NCBI RefSeq assembly: GCF_002933855.1
Contig: NZ_BFAQ01000055.1
Span: forward strand, 34,196-98,195
Length of the DNA: 64,000 bases
Direction: 5' to 3'
Source: Vibrio penaeicida
GTDB taxonomy: Bacteria > Pseudomonadota > Gammaproteobacteria > Enterobacterales > Vibrionaceae
Shown here: one piece after another, positions 9,350-19,174 of the stretch
Numbering within the stretch: position 1 is the stretch's first letter
Layout of the letters: every line of letters begins with the position of its first letter
Notes under the pieces: generated by a model
Told to the model about the DNA's origin: nothing
Database searches by the model: none
What the model saw: the letters and a program-made list of their open reading frames with translations, nothing else
Translations under genes and position numbers: made by a program

Positions 9350-10750
9350 CTAAAGCTTATACATTCTCGCACTGCGCGCAGGCAGCTCGAATGTGTGGTA
9401 ACGAGAATCTACTGTCGTCTGAGCACCCGATAACGTATCGGTGTAGGGCATATACCAATTAAATTCGTGCTGGTATGTATCAACAGTTACATTGCGAGAT
9501 TCACCACATTTGTTAATGCCCACCACACCCACTTTCCCACGTTTAAAAAGTAACGAGCACGCATCGCTATGCAGCATGGTCATTGGTTGTCCTTGCATCG
9601 CATTATGAAAACGCAGCATGTTCTTCATGGTATTATTGTTCCACACGTTCGCCCAGCGACCATTATCTCTGTCCTCATGATCAGGCAACTCATCACTGTA
9701 GATAAGTGGTGTTCCACCGTCTCTTCCCAACACGTAGGCATACGCGAGTTCTTCATCCTTCGGATCCATTATTTGATGGCGAAATCCGTCGTTGTTCGGA
9801 ATATCGTGAGTAACGGTAAAGGTGATGGCTCGTGTCCCTTCCAACGCTTGTCCGTATGCGAGCGGATCGTGCAGCAAGTTCATGCTGCCATTAAACGAAA
9901 ACGCTCTGCGTATCGAAGCAAATAGGGGGAAATCGTATGCCGAGTGGTAGGTATCGTTCAGGTAGGGGGCTAAAAAACCATCGTAGCCTGCATTTCCTCT
10001 GCCGCCATCGGTTATGACTTCGCCGAAAACATGCATGCCTGCCGTAATCTCTTGGGTAAAGATCTGGTTTATATGGTGTGGGCTCATGTGCTTAACGGCA
10101 TCAACTCGAAAACCTTTCACCCCCATATTTTTCAAAGCTTGTAAATATTGGCGCTGTTGATTCACGACCCATTGATTGGGGGTCAAATCGGGTAATCCTG
10201 TATCGCCGCTCGCACCACACAATCGCCAGTACTGAACGTGACCTGGGTTATTCCAATCGGTGATACACCCAGCTGGGTGAAAGTCGGAGGAGGAGTACTG
10301 GTTATCGCTTAGATTGCCAAACAAGGTTTGGTTTTGATAGTACGCGGGTTGTGATGCATAGTCTTGCAGAACGTCACTACCGGGATAGTTTAGCCCATCG
10401 ACTTTTAATGACTCGTTCGCCATGTGATTCATGACAACATCGGCGTAAACCGCCACCTGATGACGGTTGAGAGCGTCAATCATTGCTTGAAGATCTTGTT
10501 TGTTTCCAATAGGCGAATCAATCACTCTAAAATCGAGTGGCTGATAGCGAGCCCACCATTGATCGCCACGTGATTTCATAGCCGGGGAAATTAAAACCTT
10601 CTTATAACCCGCTTGCGCAATTTGCTCTGCCTTCGCGGTTACATCGGAGTATTTCCAGTTAAATGCATGGAGAATAGCTTCTGCAGAAGCCAATTGAGGT
10701 ACAGAGAAGCTAGCCAAAGCTGCGAGGGTCAGTGTCGTTATTTTTTGCAT
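9350..10750 (-). CDS. Exported alpha-amylase (GH13)
   Basis: The 466-residue protein starts with a signal peptide (MQKITTLTLAALASFSVPQLASA) and continues as a GH13 barrel. Family motifs are DVVMNH near 105 (region I), GFRVDAVKHM (region II, nucleophile Asp), FGEVITDGG (region III, acid/base Glu) and FTVTHDIPNND (region IV, Asp). The C-terminal beta domain ends HTFELPARSARMYKL. It would endo-hydrolyse alpha-1,4-glucans outside the cytoplasmic membrane. It is transcribed towards the tRNA array and ends 40 bases from it with no clear terminator. Confidence 0.9.
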   Translation of the reverse strand: MQKITTLTLAALASFSVPQLASAEAILHAFNWKYSDVTAKAEQIAQAGYKKVLISPAMKSRGDQWWARYQPLDFRVIDSPIGNKQDLQAMIDALNRHQVAVYADVVMNHMANESLKVDGLNYPGSDVLQDYASQPAYYQNQTLFGNLSDNQYSSSDFHPAGCITDWNNPGHVQYWRLCGASGDTGLPDLTPNQWVVNQQRQYLQALKNMGVKGFRVDAVKHMSPHHINQIFTQEITAGMHVFGEVITDGGRGNAGYDGFLAPYLNDTYHSAYDFPLFASIRRAFSFNGSMNLLHDPLAYGQALEGTRAITFTVTHDIPNNDGFRHQIMDPKDEELAYAYVLGRDGGTPLIYSDELPDHEDRDNGRWANVWNNNTMKNMLRFHNAMQGQPMTMLHSDACSLLFKRGKVGVVGINKCGESRNVTVDTYQHEFNWYMPYTDTLSGAQTTVDSRYHTFELPARSARMYKL

Positions 10751-11112
10751 AGGGTTTGTCTCTTATTGTTGGTGAATGCAAAAAATATATTTATAGATAC
10801 ATAAGTAAAGATGGCTGAGATATAAATTTGAAAGACAATCAACATGTGTATGGGTGAAAAATACCAAATTGTGTATTTGTTAAAGTTTTGCTTCAGTATC
10901 GAGGGAGATGGATAATACTATCTTAATGTGTGACGGTGTCACATTTTGAGCTATTTAAATTAGGCAAAACTTAAATTAGGCAAATACACAAATTAATCAG
11001 TGCTTTTGGCATATCTGAGTAGTAGGGCGTTCAATCGGCTTGTATTAACCCTATGAGACTATTATATTTTCTGCACTTTGACGTTATTTGAGTATTGTAA
11101 GGAATTAACGCC
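10751..11112. promoter_or_regulatory. Divergent control region between amylase and MocR genes
   Basis: This 362-base gap holds three repeat signals. TGTGAC-GGT-GTCACA at 10929-10943 is a perfect 6-3-6 palindrome. A 16-bp direct tandem repeat, TTAAATTAGGCAAAAC and a close copy, spans 10955-10986. TGTGTATTTG (10870-10879) recurs inverted as CAAATACACA (10981-10990). These look like operators for the amylase and/or the regulator gene. No protein can be assigned to them from sequence alone. Confidence 0.45.
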
Positions 11113-12537
11113 ATGAAAAAACCGCAAAAACTCGCTCATGAGTTGAAGAAACAAATAGAGCATAAAATCTGGCAGAGCGGTGAAAAAATTCCTTCAATAC
11201 GAGAAACGTGTAAGCGCTATGGTTTGAGTATTGAAACGGTTTTGCAGGCCTATCAGTTGTTGGAAAACCAAGGTTACGTAAAATCGAAACCCAAATCTGG
11301 TTACTTCGTTTTGCCAAGAAGAACGGTAGAAGTTCAAAGCCAAAATGAACGTAAAAAGCTTCAGCCTTTTCCTGTCAAAATCAGTGATCTTTTGTACGAT
11401 GTGGTACAAAGGGCAAAAGACCCAAGTATTATTCCACTCAGTTCAGCCTTTCCCGATCCCGCCCTGTTTCCGCACCAAGCGTTATCCCGAAGCCTTGCCA
11501 ACGCAAGCAGGCAAATGCCAAGTAACAGTATGCTAACCAACCTACCGCCGGGGAGCGAATCTTTACGTAGGCAAATTGCCCAGCGATATCAGCACCGGGG
11601 TGTGAATGTTTTGCCCGACGATATTGTGATTACCTCGGGTGCGATGGAAGCACTGAGCTTAAGCTTGCAGTCGTGCACTGAGCCAGGCGATCTGGTTGCC
11701 ATCGAATATCCAGCGTTTTATGGTGCGTTGCAAGCCATCGAAAGGTTGAACTTAACTGCAGTTGAAATACCTACAGATGCCGTGAATGGTCTTGATTTAG
11801 GGGCTTTGGAATCTGCGCTTGCTACCATGGATATAAAAGCGTGCTGGTTTATGACGTACGCGCAAAACCCCGTTGGTTACAGCTTGTCTGAAGAGAAAAA
11901 GAGAGATCTCGCTACTCTCGTTGCTCAATATCACGTCCCAATGATTGAAGATGATGTGTATGGCGAGCTATACAGTGGGGCAACCGCACCATTACCTGCT
12001 AAAGCGTATGATGAATCTAACCACATAATGCTATGTGGCTCGTTTTCTAAATCGCTTTCTCCGGGGTTTAGAATCGGCTGGGTGGTTGCTGGGGATCGAG
12101 CGCTATCTATTCAACGTTTGCAGCATCTTTCAACGTTATCCACCAGTATTCCTATTCAATTGGCGCTCTCTCATTATTTGACCTTCTACAATTACGACAA
12201 TCATTTAAAAAAATTAAGGAAAATACTCAACGATCGAAAAAAAGCCTACATCGAATGCTTGAAGAAAACTCTCCCTAAGAGTGCGAAGGTTAAAGCGTTC
12301 AATGGTGGGTATTTTGTTTGGGTTGAATTAGAACCGAAAGTGAATGTAGAAACGTTGTATGAAGCGGCGTTGAAAGACAATATTTCAATCGCTCCTGGGA
12401 TCATTTTCAGTAGCGATAAACTGTTTAGCCATCACCTAAGAATCAACACATCATATCCATGCGACGATAGGATTCTGGCGGCAATCACTCAACTGGGTAC
12501 TCTGATTCGGGCGTTATCTGACTCTGTAAATAGGTAG
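11113..12537 (+). CDS. MocR/PdxR-family regulator (GntR HTH fused to aminotransferase fold)
   Basis: This 474-residue protein has an N-terminal GntR winged helix (about 8-70: PSIRETCKRYGLSIETVLQAYQ) joined to a fold-type I aminotransferase-like domain. The PLP-lysine motif is GSFSKSLSPGFRIGW near 310-324, and the YAQNPVGYSLS segment precedes it. MocR proteins sense PLP or amino-compound ligands and usually act on neighbouring genes. It lies 211 bases before cydA and divergent from amylase. The three TGTTC-containing repeats upstream of cydA (12585-12615) could be its targets. A control link to cydABX is only inferred from position. Confidence 0.85.
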   Translation: MKKPQKLAHELKKQIEHKIWQSGEKIPSIRETCKRYGLSIETVLQAYQLLENQGYVKSKPKSGYFVLPRRTVEVQSQNERKKLQPFPVKISDLLYDVVQRAKDPSIIPLSSAFPDPALFPHQALSRSLANASRQMPSNSMLTNLPPGSESLRRQIAQRYQHRGVNVLPDDIVITSGAMEALSLSLQSCTEPGDLVAIEYPAFYGALQAIERLNLTAVEIPTDAVNGLDLGALESALATMDIKACWFMTYAQNPVGYSLSEEKKRDLATLVAQYHVPMIEDDVYGELYSGATAPLPAKAYDESNHIMLCGSFSKSLSPGFRIGWVVAGDRALSIQRLQHLSTLSTSIPIQLALSHYLTFYNYDNHLKKLRKILNDRKKAYIECLKKTLPKSAKVKAFNGGYFVWVELEPKVNVETLYEAALKDNISIAPGIIFSSDKLFSHHLRINTSYPCDDRILAAITQLGTLIRALSDSVNR

Positions 12538-12583
12538 CGAGTCGATAGGAAAAACTCACTCATTCCGCTTTTTGCTCAAAAAA

Positions 12584-12615
12584 CTGTTCTATTTTTTGTT
12601 CCATAATCTGTTCTA
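12584..12615 (+). promoter_or_regulatory. Direct repeats upstream of cydA, possible regulator site
   Basis: CTGTTCTA occurs at 12584-12591 and again at 12608-12615 with a third TGTTCCA between them, about 140 bases before cydA. Spaced direct repeats of this kind are typical of MocR binding sites, and the gene just upstream encodes a MocR protein. The assignment is inference only. Confidence 0.3.
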
Positions 12616-12748
12616 GTTAGAAAATCCTCCCTTATGTTGGAATAGCCCGCGAAATCGAGCTTAGATTTGCGAGCTTTCCAATTCTAATTGTCTTTTAAAG
12701 CAAACAAGTTGGCTCGGTAACAATGTTAGCTGATGTTTTGGAGCTTTA

Positions 12749-14335
12749 ATGTTTGATGTTATAGAGCTATCGCGTTTGCAGTTCGCCTTAACTGCGATGT
12801 TTCACTTCCTGTTTGTGCCACTTACCGTCGGTATGTCTTGCCTACTTGCCATCATGGAATCTGTCTATGTGATGACTGGTAAAGTCATTTACAAAGACAT
12901 GACTCAGTTCTGGGGGAAACTTTTTGGAATCAACTTCGCGCTCGGTGTTTCCACGGGTTTAACCATGGAGTTCCAGTTTGGTACTAACTGGTCTTATTAC
13001 TCGCACTATGTCGGTGACATATTTGGTGCCCCTTTGGCGATTGAGGCTTTAGTTGCCTTCTTTCTCGAATCCACGTTCGTTGGTTTGTTCTTTTTCGGCT
13101 GGGATAGGCTAAGCAAACGTCAGCATCTGGTTGCGACTTGGCTGGTGGCGTTAGGGTCTAGCTTTTCAGCACTATGGATATTGGTTGCTAACGGGTGGAT
13201 GCAAAACCCCGTTGGTTCTGAATTTAACTACACCACCATGAGAATGGAAATGGTGAGCTTTGCCGAGGTTGTGCTAAATCCGGTAGCACAGGTGAAATTC
13301 GTACACACCGTCGCTTCCTCCTACACCTGCGGAGCAATGTTTATTCTCGGTATCAGTGCGTACTACTTGTTAAAGGGACGAGATGTGGCGTTTGCGCGTC
13401 GCTCTTTTGCCATCGCTGCCTCATTTGGTATGGCTTCTATCGTTTCAGTGATCATTTTGGGTGATGAATCCGGATATGAATTGGGCGATGTCCAGAAAGT
13501 AAAGCTTGCCGCGATAGAAGCGGAATGGCACACGGAACCTGCACCCGCAGCATTTACTGTAGTCGGTATTCCGGATCAAGAAAATATGCGTAACGACTAC
13601 GCGATTAAAATTCCGTACGTCATGGGGATAATTACAACGCGTTCACTGACAGAGCAAGTGACGGGACTTATTGATTTGCGTGAAGAGCATGTAGAACGTA
13701 TCCGCAATGGCATGCTGGCTTATGAGTTACTTGAAAAACTCAGGGCAGGCGATCAAACAGAGCAGTCATTGCAACAGTTTGACGCGCTGAAACAAGATTT
13801 AGGGTACGGGTTACTCCTTAAGCGCTACACCGATAAGGTGTCCGACGCCAGTGAAGAGCAGATACAACTCGCAGCCGACGACTCGATTCCAACGGTTTGG
13901 CCACTGTTTTGGTCATTCAGAATTATGGTCGGGTGTGGATTCATTATGCTGTTTGTTTTTGGCATGGCTTTCGTACAAACCTGTCGTCAAAAAATCACCC
14001 AAAAATCTTGGGTATTGAAAGCGGCTTTGTTCAGTATTCCACTGCCTTGGGTAGCAATTGAAGCGGGCTGGTTTGTTGCGGAATATGGCCGACAACCTTG
14101 GGCGGTTGGAGAGATTCTTCCTGTTGATGTGGCGGCCTCTGCGTTACCTGTTTCGGATTTGATCTTCTCTTTAGCCGTGATACTTGCGCTGTATACCGTA
14201 TTTATGATTGTTGAAGCTTATTTGATGGTGAAGGTGGCACGAAAAGGACCAAGCAGCTTAAAAACAGGGCGATATCATTTTGAAAATCAGCAAGATGATG
14301 TTCAAACCCATATTTCTAAGCAAGTGATGGCGTAA
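12749..14335 (+). CDS. cydA: Cytochrome bd ubiquinol oxidase subunit I
   Basis: The 528-residue membrane protein carries heme and quinol sites. His19 in LTAMFHFLFVPLTVG and the axial His near 187 (VKFVHTVASSYTCGA) ligate heme, and a Met near 394 (RIMVGCGFIMLF) fits the heme b558 ligand. GWMQNPVG and a long Q-loop (about 245-385) mark it as the E. coli CydA type rather than the shorter CIO type. The enzyme oxidises ubiquinol and reduces O2 with high affinity, which supports microaerobic respiration. cydB starts 12 bases downstream after AAAGGAG. Confidence 0.93.
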   Translation: MFDVIELSRLQFALTAMFHFLFVPLTVGMSCLLAIMESVYVMTGKVIYKDMTQFWGKLFGINFALGVSTGLTMEFQFGTNWSYYSHYVGDIFGAPLAIEALVAFFLESTFVGLFFFGWDRLSKRQHLVATWLVALGSSFSALWILVANGWMQNPVGSEFNYTTMRMEMVSFAEVVLNPVAQVKFVHTVASSYTCGAMFILGISAYYLLKGRDVAFARRSFAIAASFGMASIVSVIILGDESGYELGDVQKVKLAAIEAEWHTEPAPAAFTVVGIPDQENMRNDYAIKIPYVMGIITTRSLTEQVTGLIDLREEHVERIRNGMLAYELLEKLRAGDQTEQSLQQFDALKQDLGYGLLLKRYTDKVSDASEEQIQLAADDSIPTVWPLFWSFRIMVGCGFIMLFVFGMAFVQTCRQKITQKSWVLKAALFSIPLPWVAIEAGWFVAEYGRQPWAVGEILPVDVAASALPVSDLIFSLAVILALYTVFMIVEAYLMVKVARKGPSSLKTGRYHFENQQDDVQTHISKQVMA

Positions 14336-14347
14336 AGGAGAATAAAG

Positions 14348-15484
14348 ATGTTTGATTACGATACGCTTCGACTTATTTGGTGGGCATTGATTGGTGTTTT
14401 GCTCATTGGTTTTATGATCACCGACGGCTTTGATATGGGGGTAGGAGCACTATTACCATTTATTGGGCGCACTAACACTGAACGCCGAGTAATGATTAAC
14501 TCTATTGCCCCACATTGGGATGGCAACCAAGTTTGGCTTATTACCGCAGGTGGCGCGCTATTCGCGGCTTGGCCCCTAGTTTACGCTACGTCTTTTTCAA
14601 GTTTTTATGTAGCGATGTACATTACGCTTATTGCGTTGTGGTTTCGCCCATTAGCATTGGAATATCGCGCAAAAATAGAGAGTGAAGCTTGGCGCCGCAG
14701 TTGTGATATCGCCATTTGTTTCTCGGGGACCATTCCTCCCATTATGTTTGGTGTCGCGTTTGGCAACCTTATTCAAGGTATTCCGTTTCAATTGAATTCC
14801 CTTCTTATGTCAAGTTACCACGGGACGTTTTTCGATTTGCTTAACCCGTTTGCCTTATTATGCGGTGTTGTTGGTCTGTTAATGGCGCTGATGCAAGGCT
14901 CTGCGTGGTTATCGATGAAAACCGGTGGTGAAGTGTATAAACGTGCCAATAAGATCTCCAAATGGGTTGGCGTTGTTTTGACGCTGTGTTTTGTTGCCGG
15001 AGGCTGGATGTTAACCAAGGTTAACGGCTACGAAATAGTGGAACAACTAGGTGCAAATGCAGATTCAAACCCATTGATAAAGTCGGTGGTTCAAGGTGAA
15101 GGGCTATGGTTTAAAAACTATGTTTTGTACCCAGCGTTTTGGATAGCGCCTATCCTAGGTATTACTTTACCTTTACTTGCGAGCATTATGTCTGGCTTTT
15201 CTAAAAATGGCTGGGCGTTTATGTTCAGCAGCCTTGCCAATGCCGCCATCATTGCAACAGCAGGTTGTACAATGTTTCCCTTTATCATTCCTTCCAGCCA
15301 CAGCCCTAATCACAGCTTAACGTTATGGGATTCGACATCAAGCGAACTTACGTTGAATGCGATGACCATTGTGGCGTTCGTTATGGTGCCTACCATTCTT
15401 TGTTATACGGCATGGAGTTACTACAAAATGTTTGGTCGATTGGATACCCAATTTGTCGAAAATAACAGTCGGTCGTTGTATTAG
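14348..15484 (+). CDS. cydB: Cytochrome bd ubiquinol oxidase subunit II
   Basis: The 378-residue polytopic protein begins MFDYDTLRLIWWALIGVLLIGF and has the family motif TDGFDMGVGALLPF near 26-39, plus WDGNQVWLITAGGALFAAWP near 57-76. It forms the heterodimer with CydA. Downstream, TTAGGAGAG leads into cydX 10 bases later, so cydA, cydB and cydX form one operon. Confidence 0.93.
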   Translation: MFDYDTLRLIWWALIGVLLIGFMITDGFDMGVGALLPFIGRTNTERRVMINSIAPHWDGNQVWLITAGGALFAAWPLVYATSFSSFYVAMYITLIALWFRPLALEYRAKIESEAWRRSCDIAICFSGTIPPIMFGVAFGNLIQGIPFQLNSLLMSSYHGTFFDLLNPFALLCGVVGLLMALMQGSAWLSMKTGGEVYKRANKISKWVGVVLTLCFVAGGWMLTKVNGYEIVEQLGANADSNPLIKSVVQGEGLWFKNYVLYPAFWIAPILGITLPLLASIMSGFSKNGWAFMFSSLANAAIIATAGCTMFPFIIPSSHSPNHSLTLWDSTSSELTLNAMTIVAFVMVPTILCYTAWSYYKMFGRLDTQFVENNSRSLY

Positions 15485-15494
15485 GAGAGTATGT

Positions 15495-15605
15495 ATGTGG
15501 TATTTCGTATGGATTTTGGGGTTACTGCTTGCGGCAGCATTCGGCATCATTAACGCGCTTTGGCTTGAATATTCCGATTCAATGGATTCTGACACTCACG
15601 ATTAG
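15495..15605 (+). CDS. cydX: Cytochrome bd small subunit CydX
   Basis: A 36-residue ORF begins at ATG 15495, 5 bases after AGGAGA. It reads MWYFVWILGLLLAAAFGIINALWLEY and ends with an acidic tail. One transmembrane helix with W-Y-F-W-I-L-G-L near the N terminus and the conserved Glu after the helix are the CydX (YbgT) signature. CydX stabilises the heme b595/d site of CydAB. An overlapping longer frame starting at 15369 lies inside cydB and is not used. Confidence 0.92.
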   Translation: MWYFVWILGLLLAAAFGIINALWLEYSDSMDSDTHD

Positions 15606-16105
15606 CGTGTAACTCAGCGTGTTTCGCATTGAGCCCAGTAGGTATTGCTCTGTAAAAGAGGCACATACTGGGCTTCTTACCCAATGGTTAGAGGTGATGA
15701 TATTAAGTTTATTTACGAGAAATGTATGAGCTTAATACTCAAAATTGGAGGTTACCCGAGCCGCTCAATTTGACTCGAATGGGTAGGTATACTCGATAAA
15801 AGGTCAACAAGCCTTAGTTAATAGTCTTGCATAATTACACTAATTGTCAGTTTGTTAATTGATATTTACGTAAATTAGTTATTTAAATGAAATATTGCTA
15901 CATATTGGTGAGCGGTTAAATGTTGTTCTTAACATATTGTTGTTAAAGGTTTGATGGTGTTATTGCAATTAGATTGATGGATCTTTATCTGTTTGATCTA
16001 CCACTTTAGGGTAGTTTGAAATCGTAATTGATTTACATCATGTCTTCATATTCGTTCACAATTAAGAATAAGCTCAGTTAAGAATAAAAACCGTCAGGAA
16101 GTCTT
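15606..16105. promoter_or_regulatory. Intergenic region between cydX and nirB
   Basis: This 500-base gap holds a likely cyd terminator and the nir promoter. An 8-bp stem, GCCCAGTA (15633-15640) with TACTGGGC (15666-15673), lies 30 bases after cydX. A near-perfect dyad TACC-N7-GGTA at 15999-16013 resembles a degenerate NarL/NarP heptamer pair, but its spacing is one base short of 7-2-7. The FNR-like site is listed separately. The rest is AT-rich with no ORF of note. Confidence 0.5.
16028..16041 (+). promoter_or_regulatory. FNR-type site upstream of nirB
   Basis: TTGAT-TTAC-ATCAT matches the FNR consensus TTGAT-N4-ATCAA at 9 of 10 positions and is centred at 16034.5, 71 bases before the nirB ATG. 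A start site near 16076 would place it at -41.5, the class II activator position, which fits anaerobic induction of nitrite reductase. The start site is inferred. Confidence 0.65.
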
Positions 16106-18664
16106 ATGAGCAAGTTGAAGCTAGTCGTAATAGGGAATGGCATGGTCGGCCATCGCTATATCGAAGATTTAGTCGACAAAACGGACGTGTCAGAATTAGA
16201 CATTACTGTGTTTTGTGAAGAACCGCGTGTCGCTTACGACCGAGTCCACTTATCGTCCTATTTCTCTCACCATACTGCGGACGAGCTTTCGTTAGTAAAA
16301 GAAGGCTTCTACGAAAAACACGGCATCAACATGCTGATTGGTGAGCGAGCGATCAACGTTAACCGTGAAAAACAAATGGTGTATTCCAGTACCGGTCGCG
16401 AAATCCAATACGACAAGTTGGTGCTTGCAACAGGTTCTTTTCCGTTTGTCCCACCTATTAAAGGTAACGAAAGCAAAGATTGCTTTGTGTACCGCACCAT
16501 TGAAGATCTAAAAGAAATCGAAGCTTGTGCTAAGAAAAGTAAAAGTGGTGTGGTTATCGGCGGTGGTTTACTTGGCTTAGAAGCGGCAGGTGCACTAAAA
16601 GCTCTAGGCGTTGAAACGCATGTAGTGGAATTTGCCCCTGTTCTAATGGCGGAGCAACTTGATTTACAGGGCGGATTACAGCTGCGTAACAAAATCGAAC
16701 GGATGGGCGTTCGAGTACATACCAGTAAAAACACCCAAGAAATTGCACCAGAAGGCGTCGACGCTCGCAACGTAATGCGTTTTGCCGACGACACTGAACT
16801 AGAAACCGATTTTATTGTGTTCTCCGCAGGTATCCGCCCGCAAGACAAACTTGCCCGTCAAATGGGATTAGGCGTTGCACCTCGTGGGGGCATCGAAATA
16901 AATGATCATTGCCAAACAACCGACCAAAACATTTACGCCATTGGCGAATGTGCTTCTTGGAATCAGACTTTCTACGGTCTAGTGGCTCCGGGTTACAAAA
17001 TGGCAACGGTCGCTGTCGATCACTTGTTGGGAAACGAAAGCCAGTTTGAAGGTGCCGACATGAGCGCCAAGCTTAAACTGCTGGGCGTGAAAGTGGGCTC
17101 CATTGGCGATGCTAACGGACGTACACAGGGTTCGAAAAGCTACGTTTATCAAAACGAAGAAGACGAAGTATACAAGCGCATTACCGTTTCAGAAGACGGC
17201 AAAAAGCTATTAGGTGCTGTGCTCGTTGGCGACACGTCTGACTATGGTGATTTACTTCAGCTGAAACTGAATGAAATTGACCTACCTGAACACCCAGATA
17301 CATTAATTCTTCCTGCTCATGCTGGGGCAGAAAAACCCTCTTTAGGCGCAGACTCATTGCCCGAAACGGCGGTTATCTGTTCTTGTTTCGATGTGACCAA
17401 AGGCAAAATTGCCACGGCGGTTGCAGAAGGGCACCACACTCTAGCAGACATCAAAGCCGTTACGGGCGCAGGAACAGGGTGTGGGGGGTGTATTCCGCTG
17501 GTTACTTCCGTTCTAAACGCGGAACTGGCGAAATCTGGCATTGAAGTGAAAAGTGATATTTGTGAACACTTTGCTTATTCACGCCAAGAACTCTTCCACT
17601 TGATTCGCATTGAAGAAATTAAAACGTACGACGAATTACTAGAGAAGCACGGTAAAGGATACGGCTGTGAAGTGTGTAAACCTGCGGTGGGTTCTATCTT
17701 GGCATCATGCTGGGGCGAACACATTCTTAAACCGCAATTGGTCAAATTGCACGATACCAACGACAACTTCCTTGGAAACATCCAAAAAGACGGTACGTAC
17801 TCGGTTATTCCTAGAATGGCGGGCGGTGAAGTCACACCAAAAGCACTAGCGGCGCTGGCTCAGGTGGGCGAAGAATACAACTTATACACCAAAGTGACGG
17901 GTGCACAGCGTATCGGTTTGTTTGGTGCACAAAAAGACGATCTTCCAGAGATTTGGCGCAAGCTGATTAACGCCGGTTTTGAAACAGGTCAGGCGTATGC
18001 GAAAGCACTCCGCATGGCGAAGACGTGTGTGGGCTCGACATGGTGTCGCTATGGCGTACAGGATTCTGTCGGTTTAGGCTCTCGCATCGAAAATCGCTAC
18101 AAAGGCATTCGTACTCCACACAAAATGAAGTTCGGTGTCTCAGGGTGTACCCGTGAATGTGCAGAAGCACAAGGGAAAGACTTGGGTATCATCGCGACTG
18201 ATGCCGGTTGGAACATGTATGTGTGTGGTAATGGCGGTATGAAGCCAAGACACGCAGACCTGCTAGCCATGGATTTAGATGAAGAGACGCTGATCCGTTA
18301 CATCGACCGATTCATGATGTTCTACATTCGAACGTCTGCACCGCTTCAGCGCACCTCTGTGTGGCTAGACAATCTAGAAGGTGGTGTGGATTACCTAAGA
18401 GAAGTCATTGTCGATGACAAGCTAGGTCTTAACGACCAATTAGAATCAGACATTGCCAAATTGGTTTCGGAATTCCGCTGCGAATGGACGGATACGATTA
18501 ATGACGAAAACCAACTTAAGCGTTTCTCTCATTTCATTAACTCCGACAAGCGTGATGACAACGTATTGTTTGTCCCAGAGCGAGAGCAACATCGCCCTGC
18601 AACGTTTACTGAAAAACATCGCGATGCGAAAGGCGACATCTTGCATGTGGAACTGGAGGGGTAA
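16106..18664 (+). CDS. nirB: NADH-dependent nitrite reductase large subunit
   Basis: The 852-residue cytoplasmic enzyme reduces nitrite to ammonium with NADH. An N-terminal FAD/NAD oxidoreductase domain has GNGMVGHRYIED near 10 and GGGLLGLEAAGALKALG near 152. A BFD-like [2Fe-2S] domain follows (CSCFDVTKGK near 429, then GCGGCIP). The siroheme/[4Fe-4S] domain is C-terminal, with cysteines in TCVGSTWCRYG and VSGCTRECAEAQ. The length is about that of E. coli NirB (847). nirD starts 2 bases after the stop. The upstream SD is TCAGGAAG. Confidence 0.95.
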   Translation: MSKLKLVVIGNGMVGHRYIEDLVDKTDVSELDITVFCEEPRVAYDRVHLSSYFSHHTADELSLVKEGFYEKHGINMLIGERAINVNREKQMVYSSTGREIQYDKLVLATGSFPFVPPIKGNESKDCFVYRTIEDLKEIEACAKKSKSGVVIGGGLLGLEAAGALKALGVETHVVEFAPVLMAEQLDLQGGLQLRNKIERMGVRVHTSKNTQEIAPEGVDARNVMRFADDTELETDFIVFSAGIRPQDKLARQMGLGVAPRGGIEINDHCQTTDQNIYAIGECASWNQTFYGLVAPGYKMATVAVDHLLGNESQFEGADMSAKLKLLGVKVGSIGDANGRTQGSKSYVYQNEEDEVYKRITVSEDGKKLLGAVLVGDTSDYGDLLQLKLNEIDLPEHPDTLILPAHAGAEKPSLGADSLPETAVICSCFDVTKGKIATAVAEGHHTLADIKAVTGAGTGCGGCIPLVTSVLNAELAKSGIEVKSDICEHFAYSRQELFHLIRIEEIKTYDELLEKHGKGYGCEVCKPAVGSILASCWGEHILKPQLVKLHDTNDNFLGNIQKDGTYSVIPRMAGGEVTPKALAALAQVGEEYNLYTKVTGAQRIGLFGAQKDDLPEIWRKLINAGFETGQAYAKALRMAKTCVGSTWCRYGVQDSVGLGSRIENRYKGIRTPHKMKFGVSGCTRECAEAQGKDLGIIATDAGWNMYVCGNGGMKPRHADLLAMDLDEETLIRYIDRFMMFYIRTSAPLQRTSVWLDNLEGGVDYLREVIVDDKLGLNDQLESDIAKLVSEFRCEWTDTINDENQLKRFSHFINSDKRDDNVLFVPEREQHRPATFTEKHRDAKGDILHVELEG

Positions 18665-18666
18665 CC

Positions 18667-19008
18667 ATGACGAAAGGTAAAGCTCAAATGTTTGAACAAA
18701 TTTGCGACATCAACGACATCGTACCCGGCACAGGCGTTTGTGCATTAGTGAGCGGGCAGCAAGTGGCGGTATTTCGCCCTACAGAAGAAGAGGCGGTATT
18801 TGCCATCAGCAATACCGACCCTTTCGCGCAATCCAATGTGTTGTCACGTGGTTTGATAGGGGAGCACAAAGGGGAGTTATGGGTAGCAAGCCCTCTCAAG
18901 AAGCAACACTTCAACCTTGCGACAGGTGTTTGTATGGAAGATGAGCGTTTTAACGTGAAATCTTATCAAGCGCGAGTTAATAGTGGCATTGTTGAAATTT
19001 CCGCTTAA
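18667..19008 (+). CDS. nirD: NADH-dependent nitrite reductase small subunit
   Basis: The 113-residue protein has the Rieske-like beta fold of NirD (VCALVSGQQVAVFR near 20-33, LVASPLKKQHFNLATGVC near 75-92). The usual Rieske Cys/His ligand pairs are absent, which is normal for NirD. It partners NirB. The ATG follows GGAGGGG at the very end of nirB, so the two are coupled. Confidence 0.92.
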   Translation: MTKGKAQMFEQICDINDIVPGTGVCALVSGQQVAVFRPTEEEAVFAISNTDPFAQSNVLSRGLIGEHKGELWVASPLKKQHFNLATGVCMEDERFNVKSYQARVNSGIVEISA

Positions 19009-19174
19009 ACTGCGTCGCGTTTCTAGAATCCCAAATACAACGGGATTCAAGCCTACAGAAATTTAATAGCAAAAAGGTTTCCCGCTCTCCAGCACGGTAA
19101 GAGAGCGAGGAAGTGCGAGGAGCCTTTGTCTATTCAATTTTAATTTTTAACTTTCTTAGGGAATAAGGTCGATT

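Noticed and set aside
8600..9462. Several open frames of 60-70 codons over the tRNA array
   Set aside because: They run through mature tRNA genes and the rtT-like repeat on either strand and have no ribosome-binding sites. They reflect tRNA sequence, not coding.
10929..10943. CRP site upstream of the amylase gene
   Set aside because: The half-sites TGTGA and TCACA are only five bases apart; CRP needs six. Kept only as an unassigned palindrome.
15999..16013. NarL/NarP 7-2-7 site before nirB
   Set aside because: The inverted heptamers are separated by one base instead of two and one is imperfect. The nearby FNR-like site is better supported.
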